Made by a program: the position numbers and the translations under genes. From NCBI GenBank assembly GCA_026874595.1, contig CM049306.1, positions 12,297,019 to 12,361,018 on the forward strand: DNA of 64,000 nt, given 5' to 3'. Shown one piece after another: positions 1-11,900 of this stretch (its first letter is position 1; every line of letters starts with the position of its first letter). The notes under the pieces are model-generated. The model made no database searches, had not been told where the DNA came from, and worked only from the letters and a program-made list of their open reading frames with translations. Source of the DNA: Sipunculus nudus (Eukaryota; Annelida; Sipuncula; Golfingiida; Sipunculidae).

Positions 1-174
1 ATGCAGAAGTTCTGGTAAAGACATCCACTGCTGCACTGAAATACAATCATAGTTTTTTTTTATAGAAAACATGATAAATAGAAAAAAAGACCTTTTGTCC
101 GGTTTTAAAAATCCTTATTCACCCATCACTCCATAGATGGGATTAAGAAATCGGCTAAGAATATCAGGTGTAGT
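1..174. other. Left flank of satellite array, no gene seen
   Basis: Short AT-rich stretch with A/T homopolymer runs. No reading frame, RNA gene or repeat copy is recognised. The purine-rich array begins at about 175, where GGTACGAGAAGGAGAGAAAA-like sequence starts. Confidence 0.5.
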
Positions 175-2160
175 AGGAAAGGAAGAGGGTACGAGAAGGA
201 GAGAAAATTGGCCGAGAAGAAGAACTGAACGAAGCAGAAGAGAAAGAGGGACGAGCAAAAAAAGTGAAAGAGGGAAGAGCAAGAAAGAATAAAGGACAAG
301 CAGGAGAGTGGGCTTGGTACGCAAGAGAGAAAGAGGGACGAGCAAGAAAGAATCTTGGACAAGCAGGAGAGTGGGCAGGGTACGAACAGGACAGAAAGAG
401 GGACGAGCAGGAAAGAATAAAGGACAAGCAGGAGAGTGGGCTTGGTACGCAAGAGAGAAAGAGGGACGAGCAAGAAAGAATCTTGGACAAGCAGGAGAGT
501 GGGCAGGGTACGAACAGGACAGAAAGAGGGACGAGCAGGAAAGAATAAAGGACAAGCAGGAGAGTGGGCAGGGTAAGAAAAAGAGAGAGAGAGGGACGAG
601 CAAGAAAGAATAAAGGACAAGCAGGAGAGTGGGCAGGGTACGAACAGGAGAGAAAGAGGGACGAGCAGGAAAGAATAAAGGACAAGCAGGAGAGTGGGCA
701 GTGTACGAAAAAGAGAGAAAGAGGGACGAGCAAGAAAGAATAAAGGACAAGCAGGAGAAAAAGAGAATACGAGCAGGAGAGAAAGAGGAACGAGGAGAAG
801 AAGTGAAAGAGGGACCAGCAAGAAAGAATAAAGGAAAAGCAGGAGAGAAAGAGGGTACGAGCAGGAGAAAAAAAGGGACGAGCAGGGGAGAAAGAGTTCC
901 CGAACAGATGGATAGAAAGAGAGAAGAGCAGGAGACAAAGAGTTCCCGAACAGATAAATAGAATGAGAGACGAGCAGAAGAAGTGAAAGAGGGACCAGCA
1001 AGAAAGAATAAAGGACAAACAGGAGAGAAAGAGGGTACGAGCAGGAGAAAAAGAGGGACGAGCAGGGGAGAAAGAGGGACGAGCAAGAAAGAATAAAGGA
1101 CAAGCAGGAGAGTGGGCTTGGTACGCAAGAGAGAAAGAGGGACGAGCAGGAAAGAATAAAGGACAAGCAGGAGAGTGGGCAGGGTACGAACAGGAGAGAA
1201 AGAGGGACGAGCAGGAAAGAATAAAGGACAAGCAGGAGAGTGGGCAGTGTACGAAAAAGAGAGAAAGAGGGACCAGCAAGAAAGAATAAAGGAAAAGCAG
1301 GAGAAAATAGGGTACGAGCAGGAGAAAAAGAGGGACGAGCAGGGGAGAAAGAGTTCCCGAACAGATGGATAGAAAGAGAGAAGAGCAGGAGAGAAAGAGT
1401 TCCCGAACAGATAAATAGAATGAGAGACGAGCAGAAGAAGTGAAAGAGGGACCAGCAAGAAAGAATAAAGGACAAACAGGAGAGAAAGAGGGTACGAGCA
1501 GGAGAAAAAGAGGGACGAGCAGGGGAGAAAGAGGGACGAGCAAGAAAGAATAAAGGACAATAGGAGAGTGGGCTTGGTACGCAAGAGAGAAAGAGGGACG
1601 AGCAAGAAAGAATAAAGGACAAGCAGGAGAGTGGGCTGGGTACGCAAGAGAGAAAGAGGGACGAGCAAGAAAGAATAAAGGACAAGCAGGAGAGTGGGCA
1701 GGGTACGAACAGGACAGAAAGAGGGACGAGCAGGAAAGAATAAAGGACAAGCAGGAGAGTGGGCAGGGTAAGAAAAAGAGAGAAAGAGGGACGAGCAAGA
1801 AAGAATAAAGGACAAGCAGGAGAGTGGGCAGGGTACGAACAGGAGAGAAAGAGGGACGAGCAAGAAAAAATAAAGGACAAGCAGGAGAGTGGGCAGGGTA
1901 CGAACAGAAGAGAAAGAGGGACGAGCAAGAAAAAATAAAGGACAAGCAGGAGAGTGGGCAGTGTACGAAAAAGAGAGAAAGAGGGACGAGCAAGAAAGAA
2001 TAAAGGACAAGCAGGAGAAAAAGAGGATACGAGCAGGAGAGAAAGAGGAACAAGCAGAAGAAGTGAAAGAGGGACCAGCAAGAAAGAATAAAGGAAAAGC
2101 AGGAGAGAAAGAGGGTACGAGCAGGAGAAAATGAGGGACGAGCAGGGGAGAAAGAGTTCA
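175..2160. repeat. Satellite A1: degenerate 63-66 bp purine-rich tandem repeat
   Basis: Tandem copies of a unit of roughly 63 to 66 bp built from blocks such as GACGAGCAAGAAAGAATAAA, GGACAAGCAGGAGAGTGGGC and GGTACGAACAGGAGAGAAAG. Unit length varies because blocks are gained or lost. Short pieces of the neighbouring 46-bp family (GAGTTCCCGAACAGAT) are already interspersed near 890-960 and 1340-1420, so A1 and A2 share ancestry or have exchanged segments. Plus-strand frames of up to about 110 codons and minus-strand frames of several hundred codons are by-products of the repeat and are not called as genes. Confidence 0.9.
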
Positions 2161-2905
2161 CGAACAGATGGATAGAAAGAGAGACGAGCAGGAGAGAAAG
2201 AGTTCCTGAACAGATAAATAGAAAGAGAGACGAGCATGAGAGAAAGAGTTCCTGAACAGATAAATAGACAGAGAGACGAGCATGAGAAAAAGAGTTCCTG
2301 AACAGATAAATAGGGAGAGAGACGAGCAGGAGAGAAAGAGTTCCTGAACAGATAAATAGAAAGAGAGACGAGCATGAGAGAAAGAGTTCCCGAAAAGATA
2401 AATAGAAAGAGAGACGTTCAGGAGAGAAAGAGTTCCCGAAAAGATAAATAGAAAGAGGACAAGCAGGAGAAAAAGAGGATACGAGCAGGAGAGAAAGAGG
2501 AACAAGCAGAAGAAGTGAAAGAGGGACCAGCAAGAAAGAATAAAGGAAAAGCAGGAGAGAAAGAGGGTACGAGCAGGAGAAAATGAGGGACGAGCAGGGG
2601 AGAAAGAGTTCACGAACAGATGGATAGAAAGAGAGACGAGCAGGAGAGAAAGAGTTCCTGAACAGATAAATAGAAAGAGAGACGAGCATGAGAGAAAGAG
2701 TTCCTGAACAGATAAATAGACAGAGAGACGAGCATGAGAAAAAGAGTTCCTGAACAGATAAATAGGGAGAGAGACGAGCAGGAGAGAAAGAGTTCCTGAA
2801 CAGATAAATAGAAAGAGAGACGAGCATGAGAGAAAGAGTTCCCGAAAAGATAAATAGAAAGAGAGACGTTCAGGAGAGAAAGAGTTCCCGAAAAGATAAA
2901 TAGAA
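2005..2905. repeat. 452-bp segmental duplication across the A1/A2 boundary
   Basis: The A1-type block at about 2021-2150, followed by 46-bp monomers, reappears at about 2473-2600 with an offset of 452 bp, including the same variant words (AAATGAGGGACGAGCAGG, GTTCACGAACAGATGGATAG). The second copy interrupts the 46-bp array. This looks like one unequal exchange or slippage event that moved the boundary, and it shows that A1 and A2 evolve together. Confidence 0.8.
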
Positions 2906-5900
2906 AGAGAGACGTGCAGGAGAGAAAGAGTTCCCGAACAGATAAATAGAAAGAGAGACGAGCATGAGAGAAAGAGTTCCTGAGCAGATAAATAGACAGA
3001 GAGACGAGCATGAGAGAAAGAGTTCCTGAACAGATAAATAGGGAGAGAGACGAGCAGGAGAGAAAGAGTTCCTGAACAGATAAATAGAAAGAGAGACGAG
3101 CAGGAGAGAAAGAGTTCCCGAAAAGATAAATAGAAAGAGAGACGTTCAGGAGAGAAAGAGTTCCCGAACAAATAAATAGAAAGAGAGACGTGCAGGAGAG
3201 AAAGAGTTCCCGAACAGATAAATAGAAAGAGAGACGAGCAGGAGAGAAAGAGTTCCCGAACAGATAAATAGAAAGAGAGACGAGCATGAGAGAAAGAGTT
3301 TCTGAGCAGATAAATAGACAGAGAGACGAGCATGAGAGAAAGAGTTCCTGAACAGATAAATAGACAGAGAGACGAGCATGAGAAAAAGAGTTCCCGAACA
3401 GATAAATAGAAAGAGAGACGAGCAGGAGAGAAAGAGTTCCCGAACAGATAAATAGAAAGAAAGACGAGCATGGGAGAAAGAGTTCCTGAACAGATAAATA
3501 GGGAGAGAGACGAGCATTAGAGAAAGAGTTCCTGAACAGATAAATAGGGAGAGAGACGAGCAGGAGAGAAAGAGTTCCTGAACAGATAAATAGAAAGAGA
3601 GACGAGCATGAGAGAAAGAGTTCCTGAGCAGATAAATAGACAGAGAGACGAGAATGAGAGAAAGAGTTCCTGAGCAGATAAATAGGGAGAGAGACGAGCA
3701 TGAGAGAAAGAGTTCCTGAACAGATAAATAGGGAGAGAGACGAGCAGGAGAGAAAGAGTTCCTGAACAGATAAATAGGGAGAGAGACGAGCAGGAGAGAA
3801 AGAGTTCCTGAACAGATAAATAGGGAGAGAGACGAGCAGGAGAGAAAGAGTTCCTGAACAGATAAATAGAAAGAGAGACGAGCAGGAGAGAAAGAGTTCC
3901 TGAGCAGATAAATAGACAGAGAGACGAGCATGAGAGAAAGAGTTCCTGAGCAGATAAATAGGGAGAGAGACGAGCATGAGAGAAAGAGTTCCTGAACAGA
4001 TAAATAGAAAGAGAGACGAGCAGAAGAGAAAGAGTTCCTGAGCAGATAAATAGACAGAGAGACGAGCATGAGAGAAAGAGTTCCTGAGCAGATAAATAGG
4101 GAGAGAGACGAGCATGAGAGAAAGAGTTCCTGAACAGATAAATAGGGAGAGAGACGAGCAGGAGAGAAAGAGTTCCTGAACAGATAAATAGAAAGAGAGA
4201 CGAGCAGGAGAGAAAGAGTTCCTGAGCAGATAAATAGACAGAGAGACGAGCATGAGAGAAAGAGTTCCTGAACAGATAAATAGGATGAGAGACGAGCAGG
4301 AGAGAAAGAGTTCCTGAACAGATAAATAGAAAGAGAGACGAGCAGGAGAGAAAGAGTTCCCGAAAAGATAAATAGAAAGAGAGACGTTCAGGAGAGAAAG
4401 AGTTCCCGAACAGATAAATAGAAAATGAGACGAGCAGGAGAGAAAGAGTTCCCGAACAGATAAATAGAAAGAGAGACGAGCATGAGAGAAAGAGTTCCTG
4501 AGCAGATAAATAGACAGAGAGACGAGCATGAGAGAAAGAGTTCCTGAACAGATAAATAGAAAGAGAGACGTGCAGGAGAGAAAGAGTTCCCGAACAGATA
4601 AATAGAAAGAGAGACGAGCAGGAGAGAAAGAGTTCCCGAACAGATAAATAGAAAGAGAGACGAGCATGAGAGAAAGAGATCCTGAGCAGATAAATAGACA
4701 GAGAGACGAGCATGAGAAATAGAGTTCCTGAACAGATAAATAGGGAGAGAGACGAGCAGGAGAGAAAGAGTTCCTGAACAGATAAATAGAAAGAGAGACG
4801 AGCATGAGAGAAAGAGTTCCCGAAGAGATAAATAGAAAGAGAGACGGTCAGGAGAGAAAGAGTTCCCGAACAGATAAATAGAAAGAGAGACGTGCAGGAG
4901 AGAAAGAGTTCCCGAACAGATAAATAGACAGAGAGACGAGCATGAGAGAAAGAGTTCCTGAGCAGATAAATAGACAGAGAGACGAGCATGAGAGAAAGAG
5001 TTCCTGAACAGATAAATAGGGAGAGAGACGAGCAGGAGAGAAAGAGTTCCTGAACAGATAAATAGAAAGAGAGACGAGCAGGAGAGAAAGAGTTCCCGAA
5101 AAGATAAATAGAAAGAGAGACGAGCCTGGGAGAAAGAGTTCCTGAACAGATAAATAGACAGAGAGACGAGCATGAGAGAAAGAGTTCCTGAACAGATAAA
5201 TAGGGAGAGAGACGTTCAGGAGAGAAAGAGTTCCCGAACAGATAAATAGAAAGAGAGACGTGCAGGAGAGAAAGAGTTCCCGAACAGATAAATAGAAAGA
5301 GAGACGAGCAGGAGAGAAAGAGTTCCTGAACAGATAAATATACAGAGAGACGAGGAGGAGAGAAAGAGTTCCTGAACAGATAAATAGAAAGAGAGACGTG
5401 CAGGAGAGAAAGAGTTCCCGAACAGATAAATAGAAAGAGAGACGTTCAGGAGAGAAAGAGTTCCTGAACAGATAAATAGAAAGAGAGACGTGCAGGAGAG
5501 AAAGAGTTCCCGAACAGATAAATAAAAAGAGAGACGAGCATGAGAGAAAGAGTTCCTGAGCAGATAAATAGACAGAGAGACGAGCATGAGAGAAAGTGTT
5601 CCTGAACAGATAAATAGGGAGAGAGACGAGCATGAGAGAAAGAGTTCCTGAACAGATAAATAGAAAGAGAGACGAGCAGGAATGAAAGAGTTCCCGAAAA
5701 GATAAATAGAAAGAGAGACGAGCATGAGAGAAAGAGTTCCTGAACAGATAAATAGAAAGAGAGACGAGCATGAGAGAAAGAGTTCCTGAACAGATGAATA
5801 GGATGAGAGACGAGCAGGAGAGAAAGAGTTCCTGAACAGATAAATAGAAAGAGAGACGAGCAGGAGAGAAAGAATTCCCGAAAAGATAAATAGAAAGAGA

Positions 5901-8900
5901 GACGTTCAGGAGAGAAAGAGTTCCCGAACAGATAAATAGAAAGAGAAACGAGCAGGAGAGAAAGAGTTCCTGAACAGATAAATAGGGAGAGAGACGAGCA
6001 GGAGAGAAAGAGTTCCTGAACAGATAAATAGAAAGAGAGACGAGCAGGAGAGAAAGAGTTCCCGAAAAGATAAATAGAAAGAGAGACGAGCATGAGAGAA
6101 AGAGTTCCAGAACAGATAAATAGAAAGAGAGACGAGCATGAGAAAAAGAGTTCCTGAACAGATAAATAGGGAGAGAGACGAGCAGGAGAGAAAGAGTTCC
6201 TGAACAGATAAATAGAAAGAGAGACGAGCATGAGAGAAAGAGTTCCCGAAAAGATAAATAGAAAGAGAGACGTTCAGGAGAGAAAGAGTTCCCGAACAGA
6301 TAAATAGAAAGAGAGACGTGCAGGAGAGAAAGAGTTCCCGAACAGATAAATAGACAGAGAGACGAGCATGAGAGAAAGAGTTCCTGAGCAGATAAATAGA
6401 CAGAGAGACGAGCATGAGAGAAAGAGTTCCTGAACAGATAAATAGGGAGAGAGACGAGCAGGAGAGAAAGAGTTCCTGAACAGATAAAAAGAAAGAGAGA
6501 CGAGCAGGAGAGAAAGAGTTCCCGAAAAGATAAATAGAAAGAGAGACGAGCATGGGAGAAAGAGTTCCTGAACAGATAAATAGAAAGAGAGACGAGCATG
6601 AGAGAAAGAGTTCCTGAACAGATAAATAGGGAGAGAGACGTTCAGGAGAGAAAGAGTTCCCGAACTGATAAATAGAAAGAGAGACGTGCAGGAGAGAAAG
6701 AGTTCCCGAACAGATAAATAGAAAGAGAGACGAGCATGAGAGAAAGAGTTCCCGAAAAGATAAATAGAAAGAGAGACGTTCAGGAGAGAAAGAGTTCCCG
6801 AACAGATAAATAGAAAGAGAGACGAGCAGGAGAGAAAGAGTTCCTGAACAGATAAATAGACAGAGAGACGAGAATGAGAGAAAGAGTTCCTGAGCAGATA
6901 AATAGGGAGAGAGACGAGCATGAGAGAAAGAGTTCCTGAACAGATAAATAGGGAGAGAGACGAGCAGGAGAGAAAGAGTTCCTGAACAGATAAATAGGGA
7001 GAGAGACGAGCAGGAGAGAAAGAGTTCCTGAACAGATAAATAGGGAGAGAGACGAGCAGGAGAGAAAGAGTTCCTGAACAGATAAATAGAAAGAGAGACG
7101 AGCAGGAGAGAAAGAGTTCCTGAGCAGATAAATAGACAGAGAGACGAGTATGAGAGAAAGAGTTCCTGAGCAGATAAATAGGGAGAGAGACGAGCATGAG
7201 AGAAAGAGTTCCTGAACAGATAAATAGAAAGAGAGACGAGCAGGAGAGAAAGAGTTCCTGAGCAGATAAATAGACAGAGAGACGAGCATGAGAGAAAGAG
7301 TTCCTGAGCAGATAAATAGGAAGAGAGACGAGCATGAGAGAAAGAGTTCCTGAACAGATAAATAGGGAGAGAGACGAGCAGGAGAGAAAGAGTTCCTGAA
7401 CAGATAAATAGAAAGAGAGACGAGCAGGAGAGAAAGAGTTCCTGAGCAGATAAATAGACAGAGAGACGAGCATGAGAGAAAGAGTTCCTGAACAGATAAA
7501 TAGGATGAGAGACGAGCAGGAGAGAAAGAGTTCCTGAACAGATAAATAGAAAGAGAGACGAGCAGGAGAGAAAGAGTTCCCGAAAAGATAAATAGAAAGA
7601 GAGACGTTCAGGAGAGAAAGAGTTCCCGAACAGATAAATAGAAAATGAGACGAGCAGGAGAGAAAGAGTTCCCGAACAGATAAATAGAAAGAGAGACGAG
7701 CATGAGAGAAAGAGTTCCTGAGCAGATAAATAGACAGAGAGACGAGCATGAGAGAAAGAGTTCCTGAACAGATAAATAGAAAGAGAGACGTGCAGGAGAG
7801 AAAGAGTTCCCGAACAGATAAATAGAAAGAGAGACGAGCAGGAGAGAAAGAGTTCCCGAAAAGATAAATAGAAAGAGAGACGAGCATGGGAGAAAGAGTT
7901 CCTGAACAGATAAATAGAAAGAGAGACGAGCATGAGAGAAAGAGTTCCTGAACAGATAAATAGGGAGAGAGACGTTCAGGAGAGAAAGAGTTCCCGAACA
8001 GATAAATAGAAAGAGAGACGTGCAGGAGAGAAAGAGTTCCCGAACAGATAAATCGAAAGAGAGACGAGCATGAGAGAAAGAGTTCCCGAAAAGATAAATA
8101 GAAAGAGAGACGTTCAGGAGAGAAAGAGTTCCCGAACAGATAAATAGAAAGAGAGACGAGCAGGAGAGAAAGAGTTCCTGAACAGATAAATAGGGAGAGA
8201 GACGAGCAGGAGAGAAAGAGTTCCTGAACAGATAAATAGAAAGAGAGACGAGCAGGAGAGAAAGAGTTCCCGAAAAGATAAATAGAAAGAGAGACGAGCA
8301 TGAGAGAAAGAGTTCCTGAACAGATAAATAGAAAGAGAGACGAGCATGAGAGAAAGAGTTCCTGAGCAGATAAATAGACAGAGAGACGAGCATGAGAGAA
8401 AGAGTTTCTGAACAGATAAATAGACAGAGAGACGAGCATGAGAAAAAGAGTTCCCGAACAGATAAATAGAAAGAGAGACGAGCAGGAGAGAAAGAGTTCC
8501 CGAACAGATAAATAGAAAGAAAGACGAGCATGGGAGAAAGAGTTCCTGAACAGATAAATAGGGAGAGAGACGAGCATTAGAGAAAGAGTTCCTGAACAGA
8601 TAAATAGGGAGAGAGACGAGCAGGAGAGAAAGAGTTCCTGAACAGATAAATAGAAAGAGAGACGAGCATGAGAGAAAGAGTTCCTGAGCAGATAAATAGA
8701 CAGAGAGACGAGAATGAGAGAAAGAGTTCCTGAGCAGATAAATAGGGAGAGAGACGAGCATGAGAGAAAGAGTTCCTGAACAGATAAATAGGGAGAGAGA
8801 CGAGCAGGAGAGAAAGAGTTCCTGAACAGATAAATAGGGAGAGAGACGAGCAGGAGAGAAAGAGTTCCTGAACAGATAAATAGGGAGAGAGACGAGCAGG

Positions 8901-11900
8901 AGAGAAAGAGTTCCTGAACAGATAAATAGAAAGAGAGACGAGCAGGAGAGAAAGAGTTCCTGAGCAGATAAATAGACAGAGAGACGAGCATGAGAGAAAG
9001 AGTTCCTGAGCAGATAAATAGGGAGAGAGACGAGCATGAGAGAAAGAGTTCCTGAACAGATAAATAGAAAGAGAGACGAGCAGGAGAGAAAGAGTTCCTG
9101 AGCAGATAAATAGACAGAGAGACGAGCATGAGAGAAAGAGTTCCTGAGCAGATAAATAGGAAGAGAGACGAGCATGAGAGAAAGAGTTCCTGAACAGATA
9201 AATAGGGAGAGAGACGAGCAGGAGAGAAAGAGTTCCTGAACAGATAAATAGAAAGAGAGACGAGCAGGAGAGAAAGAGTTCCTGAGCAGATAAATAGACA
9301 GAGAGACGAGCATGAGAGAAAGAGTTCCTGAACAGATAAATAGGATGAGAGACGAGCAGGAGAGAAAGAGTTCCTGAACAGATAAATAGAAAGAGAGACG
9401 AGCAGGAGAGAAAGAGTTCCCGAAAAGATAAATAGAAAGAGAGACGTTCAGGAGAGAAAGAGTTCCCGAACAGATAAATAGAAAATGAGACGAGCAGGAG
9501 AGAAAGAGTTCCCGAACAGATAAATAGAAAGAGAGACGAGCATGAGAGAAAGAGTTCCTGAGCAGATAAATAGACAGAGAGACGAGCATGAGAGAAAGAG
9601 TTCCTGAACAGATAAATAGAAAGAGAGACGTGCAGGAGAGAAAGAGTTCCCGAACAGATAAATAGAAAGAGAGACGAGCAGGAGAGAAAGAGTTCCCGAA
9701 CAGATAAATAGAAAGAGAGACGAGCATGAGAGAAAGAGATCCTGAGCAGATAAATAGACAGAGAGACGAGCATGAGAAATAGAGTTCCTGAACAGATAAA
9801 TAGGGAGAGAGACGAGCAGGAGAGAAAGAGTTCCTGAACAGATAAATAGACAGAGAGACGAGCATGAGAAAAAGAGTTCCCGAACAGATAAATAGAAAGA
9901 GAGACGAGCAGGAGAGAAAGAGTTCCCGAACAGATAAATAGAAAGAAAGACGAGCATGGGAGAAAGAGTTCCTGAACAGATAAATAGGGAGAGAGACGAG
10001 CATTAGAGAAAGAGTTCCTGAACAGATAAATAGGGAGAGAGACGAGCAGGAGAGAAAGAGTTCCTGAACAGATAAATAGGGAGAGAGACGAGCATGAGAG
10101 AAAGAGTTCCTGAACAGATAAATAGGGAGAGAGACGAGCAGGAGAGAAAGAGTTCCTGAACAGATAAATAGGGAGAGAGACGAGCAGGAGAGAAAGAGTT
10201 CCTGAACAGAGAAATAGGGAGAGAGACGAGCAGGAGAGAAAGAGTTCCTGAACAGATAAATAGAAAGAGAGACGAGCAGGAGAGAAAGAGTTCCTGAGCA
10301 GATAAATAGACAGAGAGACGAGCATGAGAGAAAGAGTTCCTGAGCAGATAAATAGGGAGAGAGACGAGCATGAGAGAAAGAGTTCCTGAACAGATAAATA
10401 GAAAGAGAGACGAGCAGGAGAGAAAGAGTTCCCGAACAGATAAATAGAAAGAAAGACGAGCATGGGAGAAAGAGTTCCTGAACAGATAAATAGGGAGAGA
10501 GACGAGCATTAGAGAAAGAGTTCCTGAACAGATAAATAGGGAGAGAGACGAGCAGGAGAGAAAGAGTTCCTGAACAGATAAATAGAAAGAGAGACGAGCA
10601 TGAGAGAAAGAGTTCCTGAGTAGATAAATAGACAGAGAGACGAGAATGAGAGAAAGAGTTCCTGAGCAGATAAATAGGGAGAGAGACGAGCATGAGAGAA
10701 AGAGTTCCTGAACAGATAAATAGGGAGAGAGACGAGCAGGAGAGAAAGAGTTCCTGAACAGATAAATAGGGAGAGAGACGAGCAGGAGAGAAAGAGTTCC
10801 TGAACAGAGAAATAGGGAGAGAGACCAGCAGGAGAGAAAGAGTTCCTGAACAGATAAATAGAAAGAGAGACGAGCAGGAGAGAAAGAGTTCCTGAGCAGA
10901 TAAATAGACAGAGAGACGAGCATGAGAGAAAGAGTTCCTGAGCAGATAAATAGGGAGAGAGACGAGCATGAGAGAAAGAGTTCCTGAACAGATAAATAGA
11001 AAGAGAGACGAGCAGGAGAGAAAGAGTTCCTGAGCAGATAAATAGACAGAGAGACGAGCATGAGAGAAAGAGTTCCTGAGCAGATAAATAGGGAGAGAGA
11101 CGAGCATGAGAGAAAGAGTTCCTGAACAGATAAATAGGGAGAGAGACGAGCAGGAGAGAAAGAGTTCCTGAACAGATAAATAGAAAGAGAGACGAGCAGG
11201 AGAGAAAGAGTTCCTGAGCAGATAAATAGACAGAGAGACGAGCATGAGAGAAAGAGTTCCTGAACAGATAAATAGGATGAGAGACGAGCAGGAGAGAAAG
11301 AGTTCCTGAACAGATAAATAGAAAGAGAGACGAGCAGGAGAGAAAGAGTTCCCGAAAAGATAAATAGAAAGAGAGACGTTCAGGAGAGAAAGAGTTCCCG
11401 AACAGATAAATAGAAAATGAGACGAGCAGGAGAGAAAGAGTTCCCGAACAGATAAATAGAAAGAGAGACGAGCATGAGAGAAAGAGTTCCTGAGCAGATA
11501 AATAGACAGAGAGACGAGCATGAGAGAAAGAGTTCCTGAACAGATAAATAGAAAGAGAGACGTGCAGGAGAGAAAGAGTTCCCGAACAGATAAATAGAAA
11601 GAGAGACGAGCAGGAGAGAAAGAGTTCCCGAACAGATAAATAGAAAGAGAGACGAGCATGAGAGAAAGAGATCCTGAGCAGATAAATAGACAGAGAGACG
11701 AGCATGAGAAATAGAGTTCCTGAACAGATAAATAGGGAGAGAGACGAGCAGGAGAGAAAGAGTTCCTGAACAGATAAATAGAAAGAGAGACGTGCAGGAG
11801 AGAAAGAGTTCCCGAACAGATAAATAGAAAGAGAGACGAGCAGGAGAGAAAGAGTTCCCGAACAGATAAATAGAAAGAGAGACGAGCATGAGAGAAAGAG

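Noticed and set aside
264..2134. Plus-strand Lys/Glu/Arg-rich frames of 65-110 codons
   Set aside because: Low-complexity readings of the A1 repeat with no start context and no conserved length.
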